A stretch of DNA of 64,000 nucleotides from Phascolarctobacterium sp. (GCA_020024105.1 JAHHUH010000004.1:1-64000); one strand, 5' to 3'. Shown: positions 17,001 through 25,183, numbered from the stretch's first letter. Notes: generated by a model not told the origin, from the sequence alone. Program-made: numbers and translations.

Positions 17001-17538
17001 GGTATATTCCAATACCGGTGGTCAATCCTCTAAATCTACTCCGACAGCTGCTATTGCTAAATTTGCTGCCAGCGGCAAGAAAACCAAGAAAAAGGATTTG
17101 GGTATGATGGCTATGAGCTATGGTTATGTCTACGTAGCGCAAATTGCTATGGGTGCCGATAAGAATCAGGCTTTGAAGGCTATTGCTGAGGCTGAGGCTT
17201 ATGAAGGTCCTTCTCTGATTATTGCCTATGCTCCTTGTATCAATCATGGTCTGAAGGTAGGTATGGGCTGTAGTCAATTAGAAGAAAAACGTGCAGTTGA
17301 AGCAGGTTACTGGGCAAATTACCGTTATAATCCTTTGTTGAAGGATCAGGGTAAGAATCCTTTCGTTTTGGATTCTAAGGAGCCTACCGCCAACTTCCGT
17401 GACTTCCTTATGGGTGAGGTACGTTTCTCCTCCTTGTTAAAGATGTTCCCGGATACTGCGGAAGCTCTCTTTGCTAAGACTGAGGCAGACGCAAATGAAC
17501 GTTTGAATAATTATAAGAGGCTGGCTGGTAAAGCCTAA
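14026..17538 (+). CDS. nifJ: Pyruvate:ferredoxin (flavodoxin) oxidoreductase
   Basis: Single-chain homodimeric enzyme (1170 aa) that oxidises pyruvate to acetyl-CoA and CO2 and reduces ferredoxin, the central anaerobic step. The N-terminal domain starts with MDGNTAAAYISYAFTDVAAI and keeps YPITPSSPM. Two ferredoxin-type [4Fe-4S] motifs begin near Cys689 (CIQCNQCAFVCP) and Cys742 (CTGCGNCAQVCP). The thiamine-diphosphate domain has a cysteine-rich CAGCGETPY segment and GDGWAYDIGYGG near residue 962 with VYSNTGGQSSK. Length and domain order match full-length NifJ/PFOR. The ATG at 14026 follows AGAAGGG. It is monocistronic, with its own terminator. Confidence 0.97.
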   Translation: MVKMKTMDGNTAAAYISYAFTDVAAIYPITPSSPMAEVVDEWSAQGKKNIFGQTVELMEMQSEAGASGAVHGSLQAGALTTTYTASQGLLLMIPNMYKMSGELLPAVFHVSARALATSSLSIFGDHQDVMATRQTGFALLAEGSVQEVMDLSAVAHLSAIKGRVPFLNFFDGFRTSHEIQKIEVLDYDDLAKLLDRDALEAFRARALNPDNPVIRGTAQNPDIYFQTREAVNSYYNALPEIVENYMGEINKLTGRNYHIFNYYGAEDAEEMIIIMGSGSETVRTVVDALNKAGRKVGVLCVHLYRPFSIEHFMAAIPTTVQKIAVMDRTKEPGAFGEPLYLDVRAAFYASERRPIIVGGRYGLGSKDLIPADVVAVFDNLAAAEPKNNFTVSITDDVTNTSLPIAGDFDVTPAGTKGCKFWGLGSDGTVGANKSAIKIIGDHTDMYAQGYFAYDSKKSGGVTVSHLRFGHTPIMAPYLINVADFIAVHKQSYVDSYEVLEGLKQGGTFLLNCNWSLAELEEKLPGKLKHYIAEKQIKFYIIDAVKIAQEIGLGGRINMIMQSAFFKLADIIPLADAVKYLKDAVEASYGKKGQNIVDMNNAAIDKGIDAIVEVPVPASWAEASTESTAKATGNDFIDNVLVPMNRLEGDKLPVSTFANEHVDGTFPCGGTAYEKRGIAIDVPEWQVDTCIQCNQCAFVCPHAAIRPVLMTEEEAAKAPTLPSKDAMGAKDLKFSIAISPLDCTGCGNCAQVCPAPKGKALIMRPLATQVNKADDWTYVTKEVTHKPNPMKKNTVKGIQFEQPLLEFSGACAGCGETPYAKLVTQLVGDRMMIANATGCTSIWGASAPAMPYTKNCQGHGPSWANSLFEDNAEYGLGMFLGVKQSRERVAELAKEMLAGELPEDLRTALQAWLEGMQESEGTRERADALAAVAAKYQDKGAQYAELYKDKQFFVKRSHWIFGGDGWAYDIGYGGVDHVLASGENVNIMVFDTEVYSNTGGQSSKSTPTAAIAKFAASGKKTKKKDLGMMAMSYGYVYVAQIAMGADKNQALKAIAEAEAYEGPSLIIAYAPCINHGLKVGMGCSQLEEKRAVEAGYWANYRYNPLLKDQGKNPFVLDSKEPTANFRDFLMGEVRFSSLLKMFPDTAEALFAKTEADANERLNNYKRLAGKA

Positions 17539-17558
17539 GGTTAAGTAAAATAATTTTA

Positions 17559-17596
17559 GGGACCTGGTCTGGTGAACGGACCGGGTTCCTTTTCTT
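17559..17596 (+). terminator. Intrinsic terminator after nifJ
   Basis: GGGACCTGGTC tggtgaacg GACCGGGTTCC, a stem with two wobble pairs, is followed by TTTTCTTTTTT. Confidence 0.85.
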
Positions 17597-17735
17597 TTTT
17601 CTAAAGAGGCTAAGCATAGTATTTGAAATCAATATTGTAATTATATAGTGCGTACAGTGGACATTTCTTAAAAAGACTACAATATAGAGAAGAAAAGGTA
17701 AATTATAATTATAATGTGCAAAACTTATCCTGTTA

Positions 17736-17744
17736 TGGTATAAT
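17736..17744 (+). promoter_or_regulatory. Extended -10 promoter of the AGCS symporter gene
   Basis: TGGTATAAT (TGnTATAAT) lies 35 bp before the symporter ATG. No good -35 is visible, which fits an extended -10 promoter. Confidence 0.6.
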
Positions 17745-17778
17745 AAACAATATTTAAAAATAGGGAGGAACTTATTTT

Positions 17779-19182
17779 ATGTTTGCTGAAATCGTTGGTG
17801 CGATTAGTGCGTTTATGTATAGTAAACTGCTAATCATTATGTTGTTAGGTACAGGCTTGTACTATACTATTCGTACAGGCTTTGTACAACTACGTCTGTT
17901 TAAAGAAACTATTAGAGTTATTTTGGAAAAACCTGTAGGTGAAGATGGTGTATCTTCCTTCCAGGCATTGATGGTTTCCACCGCTTCCCGCGTTGGTACC
18001 GGCAATATTATTGGTATCTCTACTGCAATCTGCTTAGGCGGCTACGGTGCGGTTTTCTGGATGTGGGTTATTGCTGTTGTTGGTGGTGCTTCTGCTTTTG
18101 TAGAAAGTACCTTGGCACAAATCTACAAAAAACGTGGTGCTAATGGCAGCTATGGTGGACCTGCCTACTACATTGAGGCAGCCCTGCACAGCCGTCCCTT
18201 GGCAGTACTTTTTGCGATAGCTTTGATTGTTACCTACGGTGTTGGCTTCAATATGCTCTGCTCCTATAATTTACAGTCTACCTTTATCGTATATGATTTT
18301 TATGATCCCAATACTACTTCTTGGATTATTGGTGCTATTTTAGCTGTTTTAGTCGGCTACTGTATCTTTGGCGGCGGCCGTCGTATTATTAAGGCTACTT
18401 CTACCTTAGTTCCTGTGATGGGCGTTATCTACATTTGTGTAGCCTTGGTTTTGACTTTGCTGAATATTGATTTGCTGCCTGGCATTATTGGTCAAATCTT
18501 CAGCGAAGCTTTTGATGCCGATAAAATTTTTGCCGGCTTTGCTGGTTCCTGTGTTATGTATGGTATTAAACGTGGCTTATATAGTAATGAAGCAGGTGTA
18601 GGTTCTGCTCCTAATGCTGCGGCAGCTGCGGATGTTTCCCATCCGGTAAAACAGGGACTGGTACAAATGCTTTCCGTATTTATCGATACTCTGGTAATTT
18701 GTAGTGCAACCGCCTTTATGTGCATGTGCTCCGGTATTGCTCCGACTCCGGAATTAGCTGGTGCTCCCTATGTACAACAGGCTTTAGCTGCTGCCTTAGG
18801 TAGTACTGCTGAGGTTTTTCTGACTGTTTCCATGGTACTCTTTGCTTTTACTACTTTGTTGGGCAACCTGTATTATGTTGATAACTGCTTTGCCTATATC
18901 ATGAAGCATGAACCTAGCCAAGCTTTCAAAAGAGCTTATCGTGTAGTTGCTTGTGCAATAATTTTCATTGGTGCAGGCTCCAGCATGGGACTTTTGTGGG
19001 ATTTGGCCGATGTAACCATGGGCTTTATGGCAATCATTAACTTGCCTGTCATCATTATCCTAGGTGGTCCGGCCATGAAAGCTCTGGAAGATTATGTTGC
19101 TCAGATTAAGCTTGGCAAGAACCCTGTCTTCAAGGCTTCTTCCATTGGTTTAAAGACTAAGGTTGATTACTGGCAGGATTAA
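17779..19182 (+). CDS. Alanine/glycine:cation symporter (AGCS family)
   Basis: Sodium-coupled alanine or glycine carrier (467 aa) with about ten to eleven membrane helices. The family motif is clear: TIRTGFVQLRLFKETIRVI near residue 31 and STASRVGTGNIIGISTAI near residue 72, with further helices to the end. The ATG at 17779 is preceded by AGGGAGGAAC. The gene is monocistronic between the nifJ terminator and its own. It would supply alanine or glycine feeding into pyruvate metabolism, consistent with the adjacent PFOR, although the link is only positional. Confidence 0.93.
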   Translation: MFAEIVGAISAFMYSKLLIIMLLGTGLYYTIRTGFVQLRLFKETIRVILEKPVGEDGVSSFQALMVSTASRVGTGNIIGISTAICLGGYGAVFWMWVIAVVGGASAFVESTLAQIYKKRGANGSYGGPAYYIEAALHSRPLAVLFAIALIVTYGVGFNMLCSYNLQSTFIVYDFYDPNTTSWIIGAILAVLVGYCIFGGGRRIIKATSTLVPVMGVIYICVALVLTLLNIDLLPGIIGQIFSEAFDADKIFAGFAGSCVMYGIKRGLYSNEAGVGSAPNAAAAADVSHPVKQGLVQMLSVFIDTLVICSATAFMCMCSGIAPTPELAGAPYVQQALAAALGSTAEVFLTVSMVLFAFTTLLGNLYYVDNCFAYIMKHEPSQAFKRAYRVVACAIIFIGAGSSMGLLWDLADVTMGFMAIINLPVIIILGGPAMKALEDYVAQIKLGKNPVFKASSIGLKTKVDYWQD

Positions 19183-19196
19183 TTTTTTAAAGTGTG

Positions 19197-19227
19197 GAGG
19201 TAAGGATTTTTCCTTGCCTCTTTTTTA
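19197..19227 (+). terminator. Intrinsic terminator after the AGCS symporter
   Basis: GAGGTAAGG atttttC CTTGCCTC-type stem (9 bp with one wobble pair) is followed by TTTTTT. Confidence 0.85.
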
Positions 19228-19266
19228 TGTTAAAATGTAGTTGGTATTGCAGAATAAAGGGGGTTT

Positions 19267-19947
19267 ATGATGAGAAAGCTGTTTGGAATTATTTTGACTG
19301 TTTTAGGTTGTTATTTTCTTTTTTTATTTCTGATCCGTTTACCCATACCCTGGTCAATGGATGGTGCTTTACAGGACTACGAAGCAGAGGCCAGGGCACA
19401 GATGCGGACTAATATAGGCTGGAGTGCCTTGGGAGATATGCGTTATAGCTTGGATAAGGAGCATAATTTAGCGCAGATGAGCTACAAGCTGGATGATGAA
19501 CCAGGCTGGAAAACGGCCTATTTTGTTATTGATGGTGGAAAAATTTACATGCTTCATACTAAGGAGCTAAATCAGGAGATGTTACGTGCCTTTGCTCAGC
19601 AGGAGCCCTTATATTTTCGACAGAATATTGAGGCCTACTGTGCCATTGAGGCAGTAAAGGAGAAGAACGCACGAGTTTTTAAAGAATATCGTTTACAACT
19701 GGATGAGGTAGCAGATGGTAATCATAGTAACAGCTTTTATTGGGAGCAATTACAGAAAGATTCTCATGAGCTGAACCGTAGGCTGAAGGAGGTTCGGGAA
19801 GTTTATGATGCTGCTTCTCCCTTGGTACGCCAGTATTGTGAGTTACCCTTTAAAGGCTATGTAGTAGTGGAATGGTATTGCAGTTTATATTCAACAAGCT
19901 GTGAGGGTAAATATTATTTCCAAGAGAATTATCCAGAAGAATATTAA
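19267..19947 (+). CDS. Membrane-anchored protein of unknown function
   Basis: 226-aa protein with one N-terminal hydrophobic helix (about residues 5-24) and no lipobox, so probably anchored in the inner membrane with its body in the periplasm. The body is rich in acidic and aromatic residues, with a helical stretch EQLQKDSHELNRRLKEVREV near residue 165. It ends in a Tyr/Cys-rich tail (VEWYCSLYSTSCEGKYYFQE). The ATG follows AAAGGGGG. I do not recognise a family. It is monocistronic as far as can be seen. Confidence 0.55.
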   Translation: MMRKLFGIILTVLGCYFLFLFLIRLPIPWSMDGALQDYEAEARAQMRTNIGWSALGDMRYSLDKEHNLAQMSYKLDDEPGWKTAYFVIDGGKIYMLHTKELNQEMLRAFAQQEPLYFRQNIEAYCAIEAVKEKNARVFKEYRLQLDEVADGNHSNSFYWEQLQKDSHELNRRLKEVREVYDAASPLVRQYCELPFKGYVVVEWYCSLYSTSCEGKYYFQENYPEEY

Positions 19948-20110
19948 ATTTATATGGTTGGCATGAATGAAAGATGTTATTAAAATTAATTAATTCTATA
20001 ACTTTGTTCACAAATTTGTTACTGCTAGGACTAACTTTGGCCATATTGATTTGTTATTATATAAACATGGAAGATGAAGTCTCCTAGGGTAGTAAAGACA
20101 GGTGGTATTT

Positions 20111-20350
20111 ATGCACGTTAAGGTTCTTGGTCCTATGACAAAGTCTGTAGAATTGTTGTTACAAAATACTGCGATAGCTTTAAAGAAGTTAAAGCTGCAC
20201 GCTACTTTTGAGAGAGTTTCTGAGTTCCGTAAGGTAGCTTCTTATGGTATTGCGACCTTTCCTGCGCTGGTGATTGACGAAAAATTAGTAGCTGTAGGAA
20301 GTGTACTTAATGTAGACGAGGTTGAAGCTCTTATAAGAGGATTACACTGA
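20111..20350 (+). CDS. Thioredoxin-fold protein lacking all cysteines
   Basis: 79-aa protein similar in layout to the small thioredoxin-like 'redox-active disulfide protein 2' family: a beta strand KVLGPM, an amphipathic helix, then ATFPALVIDEKLVAVG, which keeps the cis-proline (TFPALVI) and the following strand. The family CxxC, expected at residues 10-13 after the first strand, reads TKSV, and there is no cysteine anywhere. The protein therefore cannot do thiol-disulfide chemistry. The ATG at 20111 lies five bases after AGGTGG. A strong terminator follows. Confidence 0.65.
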   Translation: MHVKVLGPMTKSVELLLQNTAIALKKLKLHATFERVSEFRKVASYGIATFPALVIDEKLVAVGSVLNVDEVEALIRGLH

Positions 20351-20383
20351 ACAACATCTTTTCATCATACACCTCTCCTTTTG

Positions 20384-20412
20384 GCGCCACTTATTAGTGG
20401 CGCTCTTTTTTT
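20384..20412 (+). terminator. Intrinsic terminator
   Basis: GCGCCAC ttatta GTGGCGC is followed by TCTTTTTTT. Confidence 0.92.
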
Positions 20413-20464
20413 ACTTTATTATTTTTAGAAAGTACTTTATTTGAGAAGAAAATAGGAAATATTC

Positions 20465-20494
20465 TTGAAGATGCTATGGCTAATCTAGTATAAT
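20465..20494 (+). promoter_or_regulatory. Promoter of the Na/Pi symporter gene
   Basis: TTGAAG (20465-20470), an 18-bp spacer and TATAAT (20489-20494), 39 bp before the ATG. Confidence 0.65.
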
Positions 20495-20533
20495 GAAAGC
20501 GGTGAGTCCTATATTTCTGTAAGAGGTGGAAAG

Positions 20534-22141
20534 ATGTTATATTCTTTTTTAGCGTTTCTTGGTGGTATCGCACTATTTTTGTATGGTATGCAGTTGATGG
20601 GCGATGGTCTGCAGAAGGCTGCTGGAGCTAAGCTGCAAAAGATTTTGGAAGTAATGACCGGCGTACTACCCTTAGCCATTCTGTTGGGTGCGGTGGTAAC
20701 CGCAGTTTTACAGGCTAGCGGTGCGACTACAGTTATGACTGTAGGCTTGGTTAATGCTGGCCTTCTGACGCTTAAGCAAGGCTTTGGTATTATTATGGGT
20801 GCTAATATTGGTACTACAATGACGGCGCAATTGATTGCCTTCAAGCTGTCCAACTATATTACTATTTTAATTTTTGTTGGCTTTTTAATTCAGCTGTTGG
20901 CAAAGCGTAATCGTAGCAAGTATTTGGGCCAGGTTATGTTGGGCTTTGGTATTTTGATGCTGGGTATGGACATGATGGGTAAGGCTGTTATGCCCCTGCG
21001 TGAGTACCAGGGCTTTGTTGATTTCATCAGCAGCTTCTCCAATAATCCCATCCTGGGTATCGGTATCGGCGTGGTTATGACCGTCCTTATCCAATCCAGT
21101 AGTGCGACCATTGGTATTTTGATTGCCATGGCTGGCCAAGGCCTAATTCCTTTAGAGGGCGCGATTCCTGTGCTTCTAGGTGATAATATCGGTACCTGTG
21201 TTACAGCGGTTCTGGCCTCTTTGAGGGCTAATGCAACGGCTAAACGTGTTGCTCTGGCTCATGTAATGTTTAACGTTATCGGTAGTATTATCTTTGTTAT
21301 CTTTATGAGCTGGTTTATAAAGCTGGTTTTACTGGTTTCTCCCAGCGAGGATATTGCCCGCCAGATTGCCAATGCACATACAGCCTTTAATATTATCAAT
21401 ACTCTGATTTTTATGCCCTTCGTGGGATTGTTTATTAAATTTATTGAGCGTATGCTGCCCGCTACAGGGGAAATTATTTCTCTGCGACCTGAATATTTGG
21501 ACAAGAGCATGCTCAATACTCCCTCCATTGCGCTAAGCTTGGCTGTGAAGGAGGTAGTACGCATGGGTAATCTTGCGCGTAAGAATGTAGGTTTGGGTAT
21601 GGAAACCCTAAAAACCTATGATGAAGATAAGATTAAGTATGTTTTGGAGCATGAGCCCGTGGTGGATGCTCTGGAAACAGATATTACCTGTTATCTGACG
21701 GAAATGAGCCAGGTTCCGATGAGTGCCGATTTATCAGCCCGGCATACGGCGCTGCTTCATGCCTGCAATGACCTGGAACGTATTGGTGACCATGGTGAAA
21801 CTCTGGCGAAGAAGGGTCGTAAGATTTACGAGGATGATGTGAAATTTTCTGAGGAAGCACGTGAGGAGCTGGACAAGCTCAGCCAAATGGTAATGCTGGC
21901 CAGCGGCAGGGCATTGGAAGCCTTGGAAAAGAACGATAAGGTAATTGCTGCTGAGGCAGTTGAGCTTTGTCGTGATGTTAAGCACTATCAGAAGGAGATT
22001 CGCAAAAACCATATTGTCCGACTTAACGAGAAGCGTTGTGATCCCATTGCCGGCTTCGTTATGTTGGAGCTGCTGATCAATATGAAGCGTGTTTCCGACC
22101 ATTCTAAAAATATTGCACAGATTGTCTTGGGCACTTTCTAA
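20534..22141 (+). CDS. Na/Pi symporter family protein with PhoU-like domain
   Basis: Sodium:phosphate symporter (535 aa). The membrane part has the inverted-repeat NptA signatures LQASGATTVMTVGLVNAG (about residue 55) and IQSSSATIGILIAMAGQG (about residue 185). The C-terminal 200 residues form a helical PhoU-like domain (HTALLHACNDLERIGDHGETLA near residue 405, read in parts; KRVSDHSKNIAQIVLG at the end). The ATG follows AGAGGTGG. Such proteins may move phosphate in either direction. The window also carries a full polyphosphate module, so phosphate handling is a theme, though not at the same locus. Confidence 0.92.
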   Translation: MLYSFLAFLGGIALFLYGMQLMGDGLQKAAGAKLQKILEVMTGVLPLAILLGAVVTAVLQASGATTVMTVGLVNAGLLTLKQGFGIIMGANIGTTMTAQLIAFKLSNYITILIFVGFLIQLLAKRNRSKYLGQVMLGFGILMLGMDMMGKAVMPLREYQGFVDFISSFSNNPILGIGIGVVMTVLIQSSSATIGILIAMAGQGLIPLEGAIPVLLGDNIGTCVTAVLASLRANATAKRVALAHVMFNVIGSIIFVIFMSWFIKLVLLVSPSEDIARQIANAHTAFNIINTLIFMPFVGLFIKFIERMLPATGEIISLRPEYLDKSMLNTPSIALSLAVKEVVRMGNLARKNVGLGMETLKTYDEDKIKYVLEHEPVVDALETDITCYLTEMSQVPMSADLSARHTALLHACNDLERIGDHGETLAKKGRKIYEDDVKFSEEAREELDKLSQMVMLASGRALEALEKNDKVIAAEAVELCRDVKHYQKEIRKNHIVRLNEKRCDPIAGFVMLELLINMKRVSDHSKNIAQIVLGTF

Positions 22142-22146
22142 AACAG

Positions 22147-22185
22147 AAGCCCCTAGGGAATTTTCCCTAGGGGCTTTTATTTTTG
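22147..22185 (+). terminator. Intrinsic terminator after the Na/Pi symporter
   Basis: AAGCCCCTAGGGAA tt TTCCCTAGGGGCTT is followed by TTATTTTTG. Confidence 0.92.
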
Positions 22186-22191
22186 TTTATA

Positions 22192-22220
22192 AAAAAAGGA
22201 TAACCTCAGTTATCCTTTAT
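22192..22220 (-). terminator. Intrinsic terminator of the corA operon
   Basis: On the minus strand, AAAGGATAAC tgag GTTATCCTTT is followed by a T run, just after the 76-aa gene. Confidence 0.88.
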
Positions 22221-22226
22221 TTACTC

Positions 22227-22457
22227 TCAATATGCTCTTTTACCTAACTCTGGGTGCTTACAGGGTCGAAGGGCCAGACGATGGACCAGAGGAACCGCTT
22301 CTGCTAAGGGTAGGTCCTGGCGGCTTCCCTTTCGTTCTAAGACGCAGAAGGGATTATCACTGCCTACCTCGCCACCGGGCAGATAAATATATTCCTCATT
22401 GTCCGGGTCACCAAAGATGACCCCGGCCAAAAGTTGTTCTGCTGTAATTTTAGACAT
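22227..22457 (-). CDS. Small protein of unknown function downstream of corA
   Basis: 76-aa protein, ATG start nine bases after the corA stop codon, so co-transcribed with it. The sequence is polar, with EEYIYLPGGEVGSDNPF and FCVLERKGSRQDLPL, without membrane segments or cysteine motifs. I do not recognise a family. Its place between corA and the operon terminator suggests a role linked to magnesium transport, which is inference from position only. Confidence 0.55.
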   Translation of the reverse strand: MSKITAEQLLAGVIFGDPDNEEYIYLPGGEVGSDNPFCVLERKGSRQDLPLAEAVPLVHRLALRPCKHPELGKRAY

Positions 22458-22466
22458 ATTAGACTC

Positions 22467-23423
22467 CTAAAACATACGACGCTTCCACAATACGTAGCCT
22501 GCGATACCGGATACACAAATAGCAAAGGTCAGGACAATAAGGAAGCCGAAGGGATTATCGGTGAAGGGAACGGGGACGTTCATGCCCCACAGACCGGAAA
22601 TCAAGGTAGGAATAGCCAGGATAATAGTGACAGTTGCTAAGAATTTCATCACTAAGTTCAGGTTGTTACTGATGATGCTGGCAAAAACCTCCATCATGCT
22701 GTTAAGAATGTGGCTGTACATTTCAACCATTTCCACTGCCTGCTTGTATTCAATGATTACGTCTTCCAGTAAATCCTCATCTTCCTCGTAGAGCTTTACT
22801 AAATGGTTGGATTGGGTAGCGTTGCGCAGACGTAACAGCTTTTCCATAACCATATTATTGCTGCGTAGGGAAGTAGAAAAATAAGTGAGGGATTTTTGCA
22901 AGTCCAACAGATTAAAAAGTTCAGAATTTTGCATAGATTCGCGTAAATGGATTTCCAACTCATCCGTCCTGCGGATAATAATGCGGATATATTTTAGATA
23001 GAGGGTTGCAGATTTGAAAAGAATCTGGAAGAGAAAACGAGTTTTCTTAAAGGTGGAAAATAACCGCATATTATGGGAACCGAAGTCTGCCATAACGGCA
23101 TTGGGTTCCAGACAGACCGTAGTGATACAGGTTTCAGTAATGACGATACCCAAGGGGAGGGTATCATAATCCTTGTTACTGCGTAGAAATGGAATGTCGA
23201 TAAGGACCAGAATCTGGTCATCTTCAATTTCAATACGAGATTTTTCCTCTTCATCCAGGGGGGCCGTCAAAAAATCCATCTGGATATTGGTCGCCTTGGC
23301 AATTTCCTGTAATTCTTCTTCAGAGGGTGCCACCGCGTCAATCCAACAGCCCTTTTCTAAATTGTCTATTTCTAGTTCATATAAGCCGGAATCGGTACTT
23401 TTTACAATTTTGTACATTGGCAA
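22467..23423 (-). CDS. corA: CorA-family magnesium/cobalt transporter
   Basis: Divalent-cation channel (318 aa). A large cytoplasmic domain of long helices is followed by two C-terminal membrane helices. The first ends in the invariant Gly-Met-Asn signature (SGLWGMNVPVPF, about residues 281-292), which is the selectivity filter. The sequence ends in a basic WKRRMF tail. The length is normal for the family. The start follows AAGGAGGG. It is co-transcribed with the 76-aa gene; the TSCPD gene 27 bp upstream on the same strand may share the transcript. Confidence 0.92.
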   Translation of the reverse strand: MPMYKIVKSTDSGLYELEIDNLEKGCWIDAVAPSEEELQEIAKATNIQMDFLTAPLDEEEKSRIEIEDDQILVLIDIPFLRSNKDYDTLPLGIVITETCITTVCLEPNAVMADFGSHNMRLFSTFKKTRFLFQILFKSATLYLKYIRIIIRRTDELEIHLRESMQNSELFNLLDLQKSLTYFSTSLRSNNMVMEKLLRLRNATQSNHLVKLYEEDEDLLEDVIIEYKQAVEMVEMYSHILNSMMEVFASIISNNLNLVMKFLATVTIILAIPTLISGLWGMNVPVPFTDNPFGFLIVLTFAICVSGIAGYVLWKRRMF

Positions 23424-23450
23424 ACCCTCCCTTCCTCAAGTCGTTTTTAT

Positions 23451-23690
23451 TTAGATATTGCTTAAAATAGCCTGAGCTAATTGATCACCACAGCTGGTGG
23501 GGCGATTACCACATTTGACACCGCGTAAAATACCGGCTGCTTTTCTGGCATCCATACTTTCTACCAGTCTACCAATGGCTATCAGGTTACCAGGACAGCC
23601 ACCAACGAATTTTACATCGTGTAAAGTGCCGTCGATAATCTCAAAGCTGATGGAACGAGAACAAGTTCCCTTAGTGTTATAATTAATCAT
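23451..23690 (-). CDS. TSCPD-domain protein (TIGR03905-like)
   Basis: 79-aa protein made of a single TSCPD domain, with conserved cysteines in GTCSRSISFEI, VGGCPGNL, GVKCGNRPTSCGDQLA. The same domain is found at the C-terminus of class II ribonucleotide reductases and is thought to bind metal or nucleic acid. The ATG at 23690 is seven bases after AAGGAGG; an in-frame TTG precedes it directly. Functions of stand-alone members are unknown. Confidence 0.85.
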   Translation of the reverse strand: MINYNTKGTCSRSISFEIIDGTLHDVKFVGGCPGNLIAIGRLVESMDARKAAGILRGVKCGNRPTSCGDQLAQAILSNI

Positions 23691-23850
23691 CAAGAGTCCT
23701 CCTTAACGTTAGGTTATTTCGATACAATGTTATTAAATTCGACAAAAAACAAGAAAATCCTTTAGTTTCTTGACATTGTGATAAATTCTTAACATATTTT
23801 ACCATATTTAGAGATTTTCCGAAAGAATACTTTTATTTGGAGAGGAAAAT

Positions 23851-23859
23851 TGCTATAAT
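23851..23859 (+). promoter_or_regulatory. Extended -10 promoter of the hutP-sda-ridA operon
   Basis: TGCTATAAT (TGnTATAAT) about 195 bp before the hutP ATG gives a long transcribed leader. The -35 region (TTTATT) is weak. Confidence 0.65.
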
Positions 23860-23913
23860 GAAAAAAGAGGATTCTGTACAGTGAAAGTGCAGTTTTTACT
23901 GCTAAAATATTTT

Positions 23914-24016
23914 AAGAGTAGTATTGTAGGATAGTAGGACTTTGTAAAAATGCTTTTTGGAAGGACGCGTAATATAGAAATATGCCTATAGCTTTCCAAA
24001 GGGCTTTTTGTTTTTG
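23914..24016 (+). promoter_or_regulatory. Leader with UAG repeats and intrinsic terminator (candidate HutP antitermination site)
   Basis: The leader contains UAG triplets at 23919, 23927, 23932 and 23935; three of them repeat at exactly 8 nt. A terminator follows: GCTTTTTGGAA (23952-23962) pairs with TTCCAAAGGGC (23994-24004), with two G-U pairs, a 31-nt loop and then TTTTTGTTTTTG. It stands before the HutP-family gene and the serine dehydratase genes. Bacillus HutP binds UAG-type triplets beside a terminator to allow read-through, and the same logic is likely here. Confidence 0.6.
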
Positions 24017-24054
24017 TAGCTATTATCAGAATGCAGAAAAGGGAGTGGGCCTGG

Positions 24055-24489
24055 ATGTCTGAAGAAAATAATTTTACAAGTGTGGATATAGGACGAGCTG
24101 CTTTGCGTATTGCCCTAACCGCTAGTCGTGGGGAGGAGCAGCAGGTAAAGGAAGGTCTGGCTAAGCAGGGGATTCGTTCTACGGCAGTTGACTTTGGTGG
24201 TGAGTTTATTGCCTCCGTAGTGAAGATTGTAGAAAGAGCAGTGGTAGCTGCCCAAAGACAGGGCCTGGTATCTGAAACCCATGTAGGGGCAGGTGCCGTA
24301 GCCGGTGCGGCCCATGCAGCTATTGAACAGGTTTCCCGTAAAGCTGTCGGTTTTAACGTAGGTGGTAAAATCGGGATTGCCCGCTGTGGTGAGCATGTTT
24401 GTGTGGCTATTTTTATGGGTGTAGGCGTTTTAAATTTAAATGAGATGTGCGTGGGCCTGGCTCACCGTTCCTTAGCTAGTGATGAATAA
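24055..24489 (+). CDS. HutP-family RNA-binding antiterminator
   Basis: Protein of 144 aa (Bacillus HutP is 148). The C-terminal half shows the family pattern: AAHAAIEQVSRKAVGFNVGG, KIGIARCGEHVCVAIFMGVG and LNLNEMCVGLAHRSL. HutP proteins form hexamers that bind UAG-rich RNA with a ligand and metal ion and prevent termination. One histidine of the Bacillus metal/ligand pair appears conserved (AAHAAIE); its partner four residues earlier does not, so the ligand may not be histidine. The ATG at 24055 follows AAGGGAG; an upstream in-frame ATG at 24031 overlaps that site. It precedes the serine dehydratase genes by 20 bp. Confidence 0.8.
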   Translation: MSEENNFTSVDIGRAALRIALTASRGEEQQVKEGLAKQGIRSTAVDFGGEFIASVVKIVERAVVAAQRQGLVSETHVGAGAVAGAAHAAIEQVSRKAVGFNVGGKIGIARCGEHVCVAIFMGVGVLNLNEMCVGLAHRSLASDE

Positions 24490-24509
24490 AACTTTTAGAG
24501 GAGACAAAA

Positions 24510-25175
24510 ATGGACATTATTGATATTATCGGTCCTGTTATGATAGGACCTTCCAGCTCCCATACTGCAGGTGCAGTACGTCTGGGACGTATGGCAGCAG
24601 GAGTTTTGGGAGCACAGCCGGTCAAAGCAGAAATTTATCTGCACGGTTCTTTTGCCGAAACCTATAAGGGGCATGGTACTGATATGGCCTTATTGGCTGG
24701 ACTGATGAGCTGGGAAACCTATGATGAGCGTATTCCTAAGGCTGAGGACTATGCTCAGAAGGCTGGCATGAAGTACAGCTTTCAAAAGGTAGATTTGGGT
24801 AGCATGATTCATCCTAATACAGCACTTTTCCATCTGGAGGATGCTGCAGGCAATAAATGTGAGGTCAGTGGTGCCTCCATTGGTGGTGGTCAGGTAAAAA
24901 TTACGAGTATTGATGGCTTTGATGTAGAACTGACTGGTCGTTTACCGGCTATTTTAACCGTACATGAGGATGTACGAGGGGTTATTGCTCTGGTTAGCGG
25001 TACTTTGGCTAATATCGGGGTTAATATTGCTACGATGCGCGTTTTCCGTCACAATAAGGGGGGGACTGCGTCTATGATTGTAGAATGCGATGATAAGGTA
25101 CCTCAGGTAATCGTCGATTTGATTGGAGCCTTCCCCCAGGTGCGTTCCGTACGTTTTATTAATAGTGTTTTGTGA
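24510..25175 (+). CDS. sdaAB: L-serine ammonia-lyase, iron-sulfur-dependent, beta subunit
   Basis: Beta subunit (221 aa) of the two-subunit anaerobic L-serine dehydratase, which deaminates serine to pyruvate. It begins IIGPVMIGPSSSHTAGAVRL, the invariant serine-dehydratase motif, and ends in an ACT domain (from about residue 148, PAILTVHEDVRGVIALVSG) that normally binds serine. The start follows AGGAG. It is preceded by the HutP-family regulator and followed by the alpha subunit with near overlap, as in Clostridia and Peptoniphilus. Confidence 0.95.
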   Translation: MDIIDIIGPVMIGPSSSHTAGAVRLGRMAAGVLGAQPVKAEIYLHGSFAETYKGHGTDMALLAGLMSWETYDERIPKAEDYAQKAGMKYSFQKVDLGSMIHPNTALFHLEDAAGNKCEVSGASIGGGQVKITSIDGFDVELTGRLPAILTVHEDVRGVIALVSGTLANIGVNIATMRVFRHNKGGTASMIVECDDKVPQVIVDLIGAFPQVRSVRFINSVL

Positions 25176-25183
25176 GGCAGACG

